The position numbers were made by a program, and so were the translations under genes. From Closterium sp. NIES-65 (lineage: Eukaryota > Streptophyta > Zygnematophyceae > Desmidiales > Closteriaceae), in contig CANXME010002421.1 of the NCBI GenBank assembly GCA_948144175.1, positions 1-64,000 of the forward strand: DNA of 64,000 bases, written 5' to 3'. Of this stretch, positions 1-12,300 are shown piece by piece; the first letter of the stretch is position 1; each line of letters starts with the position of its first letter. The notes beneath the pieces are model-generated. The model worked only from the letters and a program-made list of their open reading frames with translations. It was not told the origin of the DNA and did no database searches.

Positions 1-215
1 CAAGCAAGCAGTGATGGCAGCAGCAGTAGAAAGCAAGCAGTGATGGCAGCAGTAGTAGCAAGCAAGCAGTGATGGCAGCACAGTAGAAAGCAAGCAGTGA
101 TGGCAGCAGCAATAGAAAGCAAGCAGTGATGGCAGCAGTAGTAGCAGCAGCAAGCAGTGACGGCAGCAGTAGTAGCAAGCAGCAGCAGTGACGCCAGACC
201 AGAAGCAACAGCAGT
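1..215. repeat. Degenerate AGCAAGCAGTGATGGCAGCA minisatellite
   Basis: A unit of roughly 30 bp built from AGCAAGCAGTGATGGCAGCA plus GTAGTA or GTAGAA is repeated about six times with small indels. The open frames crossing it are trinucleotide-repeat artefacts and no conserved protein is recognisable. Confidence 0.8.
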
Positions 216-3200
216 AGCAAAAGCAGCCCCCACAGAAGCAACAGCAGCAGAAGGGTGTGTTTTAAACATGACCAAACTGCATAGGGAAGGGAGAGAGGGA
301 AAGGTTTGGATAGCGAGGGGTGATGGACCCGTGACGGGATGGAGCAAGGGAAGTGATGAGTGGGCAGCGGTTGCGAGCCCAGGAGCAAGGAAGGTAAAGG
401 CCGAAACACATTGGGTGGTGCTTTTCAGTCTTAGTTTGACGCTGCATCCACACAGATACCCATAGCCTGGTGCTTTGCTGCCATGCCATCATGATGGCCA
501 CCAGCCAGCCATCCAGCACTCGCATGATGAAGCATGAGAAGCTGGTGATTTCTGCCATGCTCTCCAATCCTAAGTCGTTTTGAACAAGCAGCGGCAGTAG
601 CAACGTAGCAACGCGAGAGGACGGGCCGCGGTGACGAACGAGAGGCGTGATTTTCTCAGCGCGCGCGCTTCTTGGCAGCCTCGCTTGCCGCCTGCTCCGC
701 TGAGCCCGACAAGAACGGCACGCATGACATTTCACCTAGTTTGAACTAATGGCGGTAATTTAAACGACCGCGAAAGGCTCCCGTCGAACGAGGATTTAAA
801 CCACGCCGCTAAGCCCAGGCCGTCGTCTGGCGGTGGCTGTCGTAACCATTCGCATGCATAGGATCACGTTCATTATTAACGCAAGATTTGTACGACTACT
901 ACTTACTAATACTGGTGCTACTACCGCTGTCGACGGTGTGTGATGAGTGTGATTAGCGGAAGTCGGTGCCTTTTCAGAGAACGAGAAAGCGGGGCTTTGA
1001 ATGATACTATTATCTACTACTAGCTAATACGACGAAGTGCTACTGCTACTAGCGACGGTGGTGCGATAAAGCTGATGTGGGGGAGGGGGTCGGCTCCTCA
1101 GCGGAAAGGATAAGTGTGGATGGATCTGAGGCAGCGTTTGCTCCCTCTTTTGTTTCTGAAACCCTGACTCGGTGCACACGGTTCAGAACGGTAAAACATT
1201 TTTCCAAGTGTTTTAGGCGCGCGCACTGTGTTAATCGTGAAATTTTCTGTAGACAGACACATGTACCGCGCCTGAATCTCGTAATCCCTTCTGAAGCTCG
1301 CGAATCGTGAACCGTCAGATTGCAGCAGACGACCACCCGTGCTCGCAAATCAGCAGGGGTGCGAGTGGTGGGAGGGATACAGTTCACTCTGTACACTTGG
1401 GAAGGTGAGGGTGTGTGAAAATGATGTGGCACGATCCAGGCCGTTGAAAATTTTGGTCTGTATTCAGCAGTGAAATCCGCATTGGCCTGCTGAAGTCTTG
1501 CTCCAGCATTCCACGAATGGGGGAGTGTGGTGGGGACCTTTGGATACCATTCTTTTTGCTCAAACATTTTCCCTAAACCGCTGTGTAACGTACCGAAACC
1601 CCTGAATATCGATTTTCGTGTCGGTGCGTTGCATGCCAGCAAATAGTGACGTTTGATCAACCCACCTGGTGCTCGCCCAGCCTTTGGTTTCTGGGCGGAA
1701 CCAGCCTTTGGTTTGTACTGTAGACGGCTTGGATGTAAATATATGCCGTCACAGCACCGTCTGGTGTTTTGCATCCCAGGGTTTTTTTTCGCCACTCCTT
1801 GCATTTTTAAGCACGAGATTTGGCCCCTTCCCAACTCCACCCTCAAGCCTTTTCGTTCTCTGGGCGGAAGGCGAGCCTCAAGCTCAGCAGCAGGTTCAAA
1901 AACAAAAACGAATGGGCATGGGTTTTTGCGCTTGGGGTGGGTTGCCAGCGTAGGCGCTTACGACTGCTGGGCAATGCAGGTGTGCCCGAACTGTAGCGAG
2001 TGTCCGCCACCCAGCCCAACCCCTCCTACCCTGCTTGTTTCTTCACTGTACATGACGGCTAGGAACTGTTTGAGCTTGAGCTCGACTCTGCACAAACAGG
2101 TGAACACTCCGTAGGGCGCGGTACATTCTCCCGCTTGAAGCATTTGTCGCGTATCGATTCACTCCGCTAGGCTAAACATTTTTGAAACAGTTTGACCGTT
2201 CTCAACTGAGAGATAAGAACTCGGGTTTCACAAACCACGTCTGCAATGAAACACTCCCCGAACTTGACCCCAGATTCACCACAACACTTCCACCAAAGCA
2301 CCCGCTCACATCACCTTCATTGCGCCACCTAGCACCACCCCTCGCCAGCTCGTCGTAGTAGCACTAGTAGCACCAGTAAACTCGTAATGTAGGGTGTATG
2401 TATTTCGCACCAGTCCCTTGGCCACTCTGCAAAGCACGATCGGTGTTTTGCTAAAACAAATTTTGTTTCGCCACTCTGCTTGCCTTTTGACTGAGATGAC
2501 GCCCGAAAACTGAAGCTATTTGTTTAACCCGGTAGTGATTTCCACCCGGTAGGTCGACAAAGCAGATTCGCAAATCGTGAGTGTATTATTTCTCGCCTCA
2601 TTTGTGACCTCACCCACCCAGCCGTACTCGCACTGTACTGCCGCAGTGCTCGTCGACGAGAAACGCCAAAACCTGATCGAGCCCGTCCTGTCTGTTCTGC
2701 GCAGACTGGATGGTTCGTGCGAGCTTCACAGAGGGCTGTGCTTGGTACAGTTGGGCAATGGGCAGTTCAACCCCAGGCGCAGTCCACGTGTCCCGTCGGC
2801 TGAGCCATTCCATTCAGCGCGCTTGGCTGAAACGGTCGAAAACGGTTACACAGTTTTCAACCGTGTGGAAAATATCGGTTCACAGAACAAAGGGAGCAAG
2901 CCAACGCTGCCTGCCAAGATCCGATTCCTTCGTTCACTACAGTGATCCACCCTCTCACTTCAGCCTTATACCACCACCCACCCACCCTCCATAGCCCATC
3001 ATTGTTAGTACGGTAGCAGTAGTATAATTGCACTAGTCGCTAGCAGAATTAGTAGTAGTATAGCAGGTACTAGTAGTACTTGTGGCACTTCGCGTCGACT
3101 CAGTCGCTACTATTATTGGTTCATTCGCGTAACTTAAACGCCAGCGTTTCCTATCGAGTATTTTGTGTCGCGCTGTTAGGTTTGTTTCCATGAGTTGGAA

Positions 3201-3300
3201 ATTTAGGTTTCCGAAAACAAGGCGCCCTAGTACTAGCAGTAGCAGCGAGCAGTAGTAGTCGCAGCCCTTATTTGCCCGTTTGGACTGATATACGCGCTCA
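216..3300. other. Gene-poor region, nothing recognised
   Basis: About 3 kb without a coding region I can support. The open frames here (for example 1049-1846 on the minus strand) have no recognisable domain and no splice logic. There are short TAGTAG/ACTAGT-rich stretches (about 2355-2375 and 3000-3090) and a direct repeat of CAGCCTTTGGTTT near 1680-1710. The 5' exon of the downstream ClpX gene, with its targeting peptide and promoter, probably lies somewhere here, but I cannot place it. Confidence 0.5.
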
Positions 3301-3311
3301 TGTGGCGTTTC

Positions 3312-3383
3312 CTCGCTGTCGCTGATCTAATATACCTAAAGTGTCGCTCGTTAGCTCGCTGTCGCTGATCTAATATATCTAAA
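3312..3383 (+). repeat. 29-bp direct repeat carrying a branch-point-like motif
   Basis: Two copies (3312-3340 and 3355-3383) of a 29-bp sequence beginning CTCGCTGTCGCTGATCTAAT differ at one base. The second copy ends just before AAATAG, and 3387 opens the ClpX zinc-ribbon frame. CTGAT/CTAAT followed by a terminal AG suits an intron 3' end, so the repeat may be a duplicated branch-point region. Use as a splice acceptor is inference. Confidence 0.5.
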
Positions 3384-3386
3384 TAG

Positions 3387-6300
3387 CGGCGACGGCGGAG
3401 AGAGCGGGCGGGGATGGGGGGGAGGGCGGGGCTGGTGTGCGGGGAGGCGGAAGCGACGGTGTGGTTGCCGGGGGTGGCGGAGCGGCGGGAGCGGGTGACG
3501 GAGGCGGAGGGGGGAGCGGGCGCGGGGACGAGGAGCTGCTGTGCCCCAACTGCCGCGCGCCCCTCTCGCTCCTCTCTTTCCCCGCGCTTGCCTTCCCCCA
3601 TTCCCCCTCCTCCCCGTCCGCGTCCGCGCTATCTCCGCCCATGTCCGCGGCGGAGGCGCGCACGAGCGGGCGCGCGGTGCTGTTCTGCCGCCAATGCCAG
3701 CGATTCACCGACAGGCCGGTGGCGAGAGGGACAGGGGAGGCGGAGAATGGGCGGAAGGGGAAAGAAGAGGGCAGCCGCAGGTGACGGCGGAAGGGCAGTG
3801 CGCAAGCGGGGGGAAGGGGGAAGGATTGGGGAAGGGCAAGGCCGGGGGGGGGGGCGCGAGAGTGGGGGAGTTTGTGGAGGCGGACTGGTATGAAGCGGAC
3901 TGGAAACATGTCTCCCCCCTTTCCGCCGTCACTCCCCCCGAGCCCCCCGCCTCTGACGCGTGGCAGTGGTCCCGCTTTGGGCGGCAACTTAGCCGCCAAG
4001 ACGGCCGCCCGGGCGGCAGGTCTGCGCGCAGCGAGCTGGACGGGATGATGGGCGGGGCGAGCGGGGGGGAAGGGGGGAGCGCGCGGAGGGATGCGCGGGA
4101 GGAGTATGTGAATCGGTTCAAGGCGAGTTTGCAGGGGTGGGGGGGGCACCCGTGGGCGCAGGGACAGGGGCAGCAGGGGCAGGGACAGGCAGGCGCGGGG
4201 GGAGAAAAGAAAGCGCAAAGGCAGGGGCAGGGGCGGAGTGAGGGGCAGCAGGTGGGCAGCAGCGGAAGGAATAGAAGCCCTGGCGGTGGCGGAAGCAGCG
4301 CCAGCGCGTATCCCCCTAGCTTCTCCTCCCCCCTCCTGCACGCCCCCAGAGGCCCCCCCGCCCCGCCTCCGCCCCCGTCCCCCCTGGCCGCGCCCACGCA
4401 GATCCCCCCCGCGCCTGGCGCGGGTGCGGGGGAGAAGCGGGGGGAGGGGGCAGCAGAGCGGGGGAGGGGAGGGGAGGGAGGGGCGGGAAGGGCGGGAAGG
4501 GCGAGAGGGGAGGGAGGGGCATGTGCCGTGTTTTGGGGCGGCAGGGGGAGGGGAGGACGGGACAGAGCACAACTGGGGAGGGGCGAATCTGGGGAGAATC
4601 TGCCCACGCCCAAGCAGATCCGGGCAGCTCTGGATGAATTTGTGATCGGGCAGGATAATGCGAAAAAGGTGAGCGGGTGCTGGTGACGTGGCAGTTACTG
4701 TTAGGCTGGTGGTGTAACAGGTTTACAGTCACAGACTCGCTAAGAGCAGTATTTTTTCTTCTTCTTTTGATTTTATTTGTAACCGAATGTTTGCAGTGGC
4801 GGTGGTGTACCCACTACGAGCGCATCTTCTCTATAAGCTCATTTCGTTACGAGCCCTTTCCGATCCCCGTATGCTACCCTTTGCTGCAGGTTTTGGCAGT
4901 GGCAGTTTACAATCACTACAAGCGCATCTTTCTTGAAAACCAGAAGCGGGAAAGACTTGCCAACCTGCCAGAGGGGTGAGAAGGGGTAAAAAAAAGGCGA
5001 GAGGAGGTTCAGAGGGGTGAGAGGGGGAGGAGAGGAAGTGGGAGAGGGGCTGTGTGCTGTGTGTGGTGAGGGATGGAGAGGGAGAGGAAATGTTCTTTAA
5101 AGTGATTCAAGCAAGGATTAAGAGGGAGAGGGAGAGGGAGTGACCGGTCATCTACCTGAACGATCCCCTTTTCTACACCTCACATGGGGGAAAGAGATTA
5201 GGCTTGCTCCACATTTTGCCCACTGTCCGCCCTCCCTCACTCACTCACTTCTGTTCTTGCTCACCCCCATGGTGGATAAGAGCAACGTGCCCCTCACTCC
5301 CTACCCTCTCCCTATGCCCCCGTCGCCCTCTCTTCCACCTCTCTTCCCCCCTGCAGGGCGTGCGAGAACCTGGTGGGGGGCGGTGAGGAGGACGAGGTGG
5401 AGGTGGAGAAGAGCAACGTGCTGCTGATGGGTCCCACGGGTTCAGGTGGGTGCAAGAATCACCACTGCAGCATACGGGGGGCAGGGCCGCATGGGAGCAG
5501 CGGAATAGCATAGGGTAGGGCAAGCATGGGACGAGGTGCAGGTGGGGAAGAGCAACGTGGTGCTCATGGGAGGGACCCACAGGCTCTGGTGGGTGGGTGG
5601 TTGGATGCAGCCCATCGGAAGCAGTAGGTGTTTGGACGGGTTCAGGCGTCGTGTCGTCTCAAAACTCGATGGGCCCGACTGACTGACACATGGGTCCCTC
5701 GCACGGGCCCCGATCATGTCGCTCGCATACAGCTGTTCAGGTACTATCGCCTGTCAAGCAAGGGCTGCCCAGAGGGTTTATTGGAGGGAAGATTTTAACA
5801 GGCTCATGAATGCGTGTATGCGTTCTTGCCTTCCTGTCGCCCAGCGGTCTCATGAGCAACGTGCTTCTCATCTCGCTCACGCGTGTGTCTCTCTCCACTC
5901 AACTTATCCCACTCCCCACCTGTCAACTCACCTTATCGGCTCCACTCCATCCGCCCACTCCCTACCCGCTCCGCGCCTGTCCGGCCTGTGATGGCAATGT
6001 GGTCAACATCCCAGGCCACTCCCTACCTTATTCTTTGCGGGCGGTATTTCAACCGCTGCTGTCCCTTGGGTGCAGTGCATGCAGGCAAGACCCTACTGGC
6101 CAAGACTCTGGCGCGGTTTGTCAACGTGCCATTCGCCATTGCTGATTTTTGAGTCGACTCAAAAAAGTCCCCTCCCCCCACACACTGGTGGGTGACTATC
6201 CCCTCCCCCCCCCCCAACGCGTGCAGGCAAGACCCTACTGGCCAAGACTCTGGCTCGGTTTGTCAACGTGCCATTCGCCATTGCTGATTTTTGAGTCGAC

Positions 6301-9300
6301 TCAAAAAAGTCCCCTCCCCCCACACACTGGTGGGTGACTATCCCCTCCCCCCCCCCCAACGCGTGCAGGCAAGACCCTACTGGCCAAGACTCTGGCTCGG
6401 TTTGTCAACGTGCCATTCGCCATTGCTGATGCCACCACTCTCACTCAGGTGCGCCTTTAACGAGGTGACTCTTAATTGACTCAAAGGCCACTCTCACCCA
6501 GCTGCGTCTCATACCGCCACTCTCATCAACTTCCACACCCAGCTGCGTCTCATACCGCCACTCTCATCAACTTCCACACCCAGCTGCGTCTCATACCGCC
6601 ACTCTCATCAACTTCCACACCCAGCTGCGTCTCATACCGCCACTCTCATCAACTTCCACACCCAGCTGCGTCTCATACCGCCACTCTCATCAACTTCCAC
6701 ACCCAGCTGCGTCTCATACCGCCACTCTCATCAACTTCCACACCCAGCTGCGTCTCATACCGCCACTCTCATCAACTTCCACACCCAGCTGCGTCTCATA
6801 CCGCCACTCTCATCAACTTCCACACCCAGCTGCGTCTCATACCGCCACTCTCATCAACTTCCACACCCAGCTGCGTCTCATACCGCCACTCTCATCAACT
6901 TCCACACCCAGCTGCGTCTCATACCGCCACTCTCATCAACTTCCACACCCAGCTGCGTCTCATACCGCCACTCTCATCAACTTCCACACTCAGCTGCGTC
7001 TCTCTGATTCTCAGGTTGGATACAGCCTGGTTTCCACACTCTTTCACACGGGAGAGTTCACCAGTATGGTTAACCAGTAGGGTTAACTCTCCCGTGTCAT
7101 GGTATGCCACTTAGGGAGTGCGTGACAAGGGGCATATTATTACTATCACCGTTGCTCTTGAGCCAATTCCCACACGATGACTCGTGATTCGCCTCAAAGG
7201 TCACTTCGTTACAGTGGCATGCAGGACAACGGGCTTTCTACTAGAACTGTGTTTCCTGAGCCAACGCTCACCTATTTCTCATTCTCTGGTGCTGTTTGTC
7301 GTGCAGGCTGGTTATGTGGGAGAGGACGTGGAGATGATTCTCTATAAGCTGCTGCAGGTGAGGGACAGAAGGGGTTGTTGGGGTTGGGACAGGGAGTGGG
7401 GGGTGGGGGGGTTATGTTATGTTAGTGTTTCTGCTCCTCGTGCAGGCGGGGTATGTGGGAGAGGACGTGGAGATGATTCTCTATAAGCTGCTGCAGGTGA
7501 GGGGGTTTGGAAGAGGTGAGACGGGTCAGTAGAGGTGTTAGCTTGTCGTGCAGAGGACGCGGAGATGATATTTTACAAGTTGCTGCACCTACAAGTGGAG
7601 GTGAGGGTAGGGGTTGCTGCACCCGGGTCCCAACCCCGGGTGGCTTCACGTAGCTCAACTGCTCCTTACAAGTTACATTCATTTTGCTCCTGATGTGCAT
7701 GCTTGCATGTTCATGACTATCTGTTCTGTGTGTGATTCCCATGGTGGTGTGTGTGTGTGCGTGACTGTCCATTTGTCTTACGCAGAGCGCCAATTTCAGT
7801 GTGTCAGCAGCGCAGCAGGGCATCGTGTATATCGACGAGATCGACAAGCTTACCAAGAAGGTGGGCTCGCTAGCAGCACTAGCGGCACTAGCTGCACGGG
7901 CACTAGGAGATGCAACCCCCCCCCACTAAAGCAGCAGCGCAGCAGGGATCGTGTATATCGACGAGATCGACAAGCTTACCAAGAAGGTAGGCTTGCTAGC
8001 AGCACTAGGGGCACTAGCGGCACTGGCGCTAAGTAGGTGCTCCCCACCCCACCAGAGCAGCAGCGCAGAAGGGCATTGTAAACATAGATGAGATTGACAC
8101 GCGCACTAAAAACATGAGCTTAATCTGGACAGCCCCCGCTCTCCCCTCTGTGCGTGCCTGGACAGGCAGAGGGCATCACGAGCACACGGGACGTGTCAGG
8201 GAAAGGCGTGTTGGAGTGTCTTATCCAATAAGTGTCTTACTGATTCCTCTCTCCCCCCTCTCTCATCTCCGCGCCCTGTATGACTGCACAGGCAGAGGGC
8301 ATCACGAGCACACGGGACGTGTCAGGGGAGGGCGTGCAGCAGGCGCTTTTGAGGATGCTCGAGGGCGCTGTGAGTAAAGAAGGGGGGGGGGGAGGGAGGG
8401 TATGGGAGTATGTGAGGAGGTTGGAGGAGGCGGGATGGGAGGGACGTGTCAGGGGAGGGCGTGCAGCAGGCGCTGTTGAGAATGCTCGAGGGCGCTGTGA
8501 GTGGGGGGAAGGGGTGGGCTGTAAGGGGATATGATGTGAGCTGGTTTGAAGGACGGTGGGATGAGAGACACAGGTCTATTGGCGTTTGAGATGTGGCAGG
8601 GGAGGGCGTGCGGCCGCCGTTGTTGAGGATGCTGAGGGGCGCTGTGAGGGTGGTGTGAGCATCCATGAGCCCGTTTGTCACACGTGTGTGTCCCTCTACC
8701 TACTGGTGCGGAGCGGATCTTCTCACTCCCCCTGGGCCCTGGGTGCAGGTGATTGATGTGCCAGAGAAAACAGGGAGGAAGTCCTTCAGAGATTTAGGGC
8801 GCCTTGTAAGTCTCATGTGCCGGTCTTCCCCCTGCTCCTCCCCTCTTCTCCCGGGTACAGGTGATCAATGTGCCAGAGAAAACAGGGAGGAAGAATCCAA
8901 GAGGCGAGTTCATACAGGTACGGGCTACAGGGGTGCGGGAGTGCGAGGGTTGCAGGGGTGCAGGGGTACGGGGGTAGAACAACGATACCGGGTGTTTCTG
9001 TTTTGAGACGTCTCAAAACACTTCTTCAAACACGGAGTGCGAGGGTTGCAGGGGTGCAGGGGTACGGGGGTAGAACAACGATACCGGGTGTTTCTGTGCC
9101 GAATGCCTGGAAATCACAACGAATATCACACAGAGCGGAAAGGGTTTCTGCTCAATGGCTAGATACGTTTGAGGCGCATTCCAAGTCGGAGTGTGTTTGT
9201 TAGCATGGCTAGCGACCTTCATCCCCTTGGAATTTACCTCAACAGAGGTGAGGGTCGATGAAGAGTATGTCTACCACCTCTTATTCCAACTTTTGAGGCG

Positions 9301-12300
9301 CGTCAGGAGTTGTCTCCGTTCATGCTTACTGCCTGCCATTCCCCTCTCGCATACCTCCCCTTTCTTTGCCCCACCCATCCCACCAGGTTGACACACAAGA
9401 CATACTCTTCATCAACCCTCACCTCTGTTGCTTGCCGTGCCAGCCATTCCCAGCCCAATACCCCCTTTCCCATACTTGACTTTGCCTTTCCCCTCCCAAC
9501 CCACCAGCTGGACACACAGAACATTCTCTTCATCTGCCCTCCACTGCCGCTGCCTGCTATTCCCACCCCCACGCCCCAAGCCACATGCCCGATGCCCCAT
9601 CCACCCCAATGCTTCCCCTTATCCCACCCCGCCAGCTGGACACACAGAACATTCTCTTCATCTGTGGAGGGGCATTCGTGGATCTGGAAAAGACGATTGC
9701 AGAGAGGTGAGGCGGAGGCTGCTTTTGCTGACTCAAAATGCACTCACTGATACGTCTGCTATCGTCAGGTTTTTGAGATTTCTCAAAACATTTGCTGACT
9801 CAAAATGCACTCACTGATACGTCTGCTATTGTCAGGTTTTTGAGAATTCCTTCAAAATTTGCTGACTCGAAATGCACTCACTGATACGTCTGCTGTCGTC
9901 AGTTATGACCTAAAAAAAAAAAATCGAAGAAAAGACAATCGCACTGAAGGTGCGCAACCATGGTTTTGGGGCAGGGAAAATGAAGCCACCGTTTCTCGCC
10001 TTTCAGTGCGATTGTCTTCGCCGCAGCAGTGTGTGCTACAACTGTGTATGCAGGCAATGTCAGGAATGCAGTCCCATCTTAACTACTTTGCCTACTCTGA
10101 TGACCCACCCACATGTTAGAAACGACTTTCAATAATTGTCTGCAGTTTGACTCTAACATTGACTGCGGTTTGAATCGGTCTGATTGTCTGCAGTCAATGT
10201 TAGGAATGTATCTCCTGCCTTTCGTTGGCCGTGCTATGCTAGCCCTCAGAGCTCCTAAGCGCGCAACTCTGCAAGCACTGCAAGAACATACAATGTTGTC
10301 TTGACTGCATGTCTTGACTCTCTCTATTACCATTCATTTGTTGCAGGAAGCGCAAGTCATCAATCGGCTTCGGGGCCCCCGTGTGACATTGCTGCAATCA
10401 TTGCAAGCAGACATGAGACTGACTGCATTCCATGACTCAAATCCCAATATTACCTTGCTGCGTGCAGGAAGCACAAGTCATCCATCGGCTTCGGGGCCCC
10501 CGTGCGCGCATCGCTGCGCAACCGATCGGTGCTTGACGCCCGCACTGCCGGCTCGCTGCTGCAATCGGTGAGTGCTAACTCTATACCGTTGGTTTGTTTG
10601 TTTGTTTTTTTGGTTGATTTGTTTGTTGGTTTGATTGTTTGGTTGGGTTTTGTTTTGTTTTGTTTTGTTTTGTCATTGTTTTAGCGCGTGTGCCAGCGAT
10701 CCATGCTTGCAACACTTGCTGTGTGTGCTTGTGGGCGTGCTGCTTTTGAGAGCTGCTTTTCACTGTCCTATAAGCCACCTGCTGCAGTTGATGCGTGCTC
10801 TTCCTTCAACCATCCTTTCCCCGCCACCCCGCAAACCCCCTTCCCCCCTTTTTTTGTATCAACGGCTCGCAGAGAGCACTTTTGAGGCGCCTCAAAAGTT
10901 GTCTCTCTTACCCGCAATTCCCGTATCTCCCCCCCCCCCCCCCCCCCCCCCCCCGTCTTTTTTTGCTCATCAACTGCACTCAGAGAGCACAGATCGGGTA
11001 GCCTACAGGCTCGTCCCCGAGTTTGTGGGGCGATTCCTTGTGTTATTGTTATACCCCTCCAGATCCTCCCTCCCCATCGTTCAACATCCCTCCCCACCCG
11101 TCCCCACCCCTCCCTACCCCTCTGGAACGGCAGGCAGAGAGCACGGATCTGATAGCCTATGGGCTCATCCCTGAGTTTGTGGGGCGATTCCCCGTGCTGG
11201 TGGGGCTGCATGCGCTCACAGAGGAGCAACTCGTGCAGGTAATGACTGGTGCAGGTAATGACTGGTGCAGGTAATGACTGGTGCAGGTAATGACTGGTGC
11301 AGGTAATGACTGATGCAGGTAGTGACTTGTGCAGGTAATGACTGGTGCAGGTAGTGACTGGTGCAGGTAGTGACTGGTGCAGGTAATGACTGGTGCAGGT
11401 AATGACTGGTGCAGGTAGTGACTGGTGCAGGTAATGACTGGTGCAGGTAATGACTGGTGCAGGTAATGACTGGTGCAGGTAATGACTGATGCAGGTAGTG
11501 ACTTGTGCAGGTAATGACTGGTGCAGGTAGTGACTGGTGCAGGTAATGACTGGTGCAGGTAATGACTGGTGCAGGTAATGACTGGTGCAGGTAGTGACTG
11601 GTGCAGGTAATGACTGGTGCAGGTAATGACTGGTGCAGGTAATGACTGGTGCAGGTAATGACTGGTGCAGGTAATGACTGGTGCAGGTAATGACTGGTGC
11701 AGGTAATGACTGGTGCAGGTAATGACTGGTGCAGGTAATGACTGGTGCAGGTAATGACTGGTGCAGGTAGTGACTGGTGCTGGTAATGACTGGTGCAGGT
11801 AGTGACTGGTGCAGGTAATGACTGGTGCAGGTAATGACTGGTGCTGGTAATGACTGGTGCAGGTAATGACTGGTGCGGGTAATGACTGGTGCGGGTAATG
11901 ACTGGTGCGGGTAATGACTGGTGTGTGTAGGCTTTGGTAACAACAGCTGGTGCTCATGGGGCTGCGTGCTTTCACAAAAGAGCAACATGTGCAGGTAGGT
12001 GTAGTGCAGGTGGCAACTGGTGCAGGTGGCAACTGATGCAGGTGGAAGCAAAGGACCTTTCTTATGCACTTCGAATTATGTCTATATACAGAGCTGAGTG
12101 GCTTTCCTTGCATGATTCGACACGTATTTTGGTCCATCTTCTTTTCCTAATCCCTGCCCAGAAAATTTACGTTCTTAAAACCGGAGGGCCAAGAAGGCCC
12201 AAATTGCCTCAACCTTCCTAACCTTGGTTGAGTTTGGCCCTCGCACCCAAAATCTTGGCCAATTGTGTTGCTCGCTCCAACCAAGCTTCCTAAGGTTGAA

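Noticed and set aside
1049-1846. 265-codon minus-strand ORF
   Set aside because: No recognisable domain, no ATG context or codon pattern distinguishing it from noise; possible UTR or intergenic.
6486-7002. Possible CRISPR array (regular 41-bp and 137-bp repeats)
   Set aside because: Units are contiguous with no unique spacers, no cas genes, and the context is eukaryotic intron.
10768-12137. Minus-strand frames of 433 and 326 codons over the 16-bp array
   Set aside because: A 16-bp unit cycles through all frames without a stop; repeated peptide only, antisense to ClpX.
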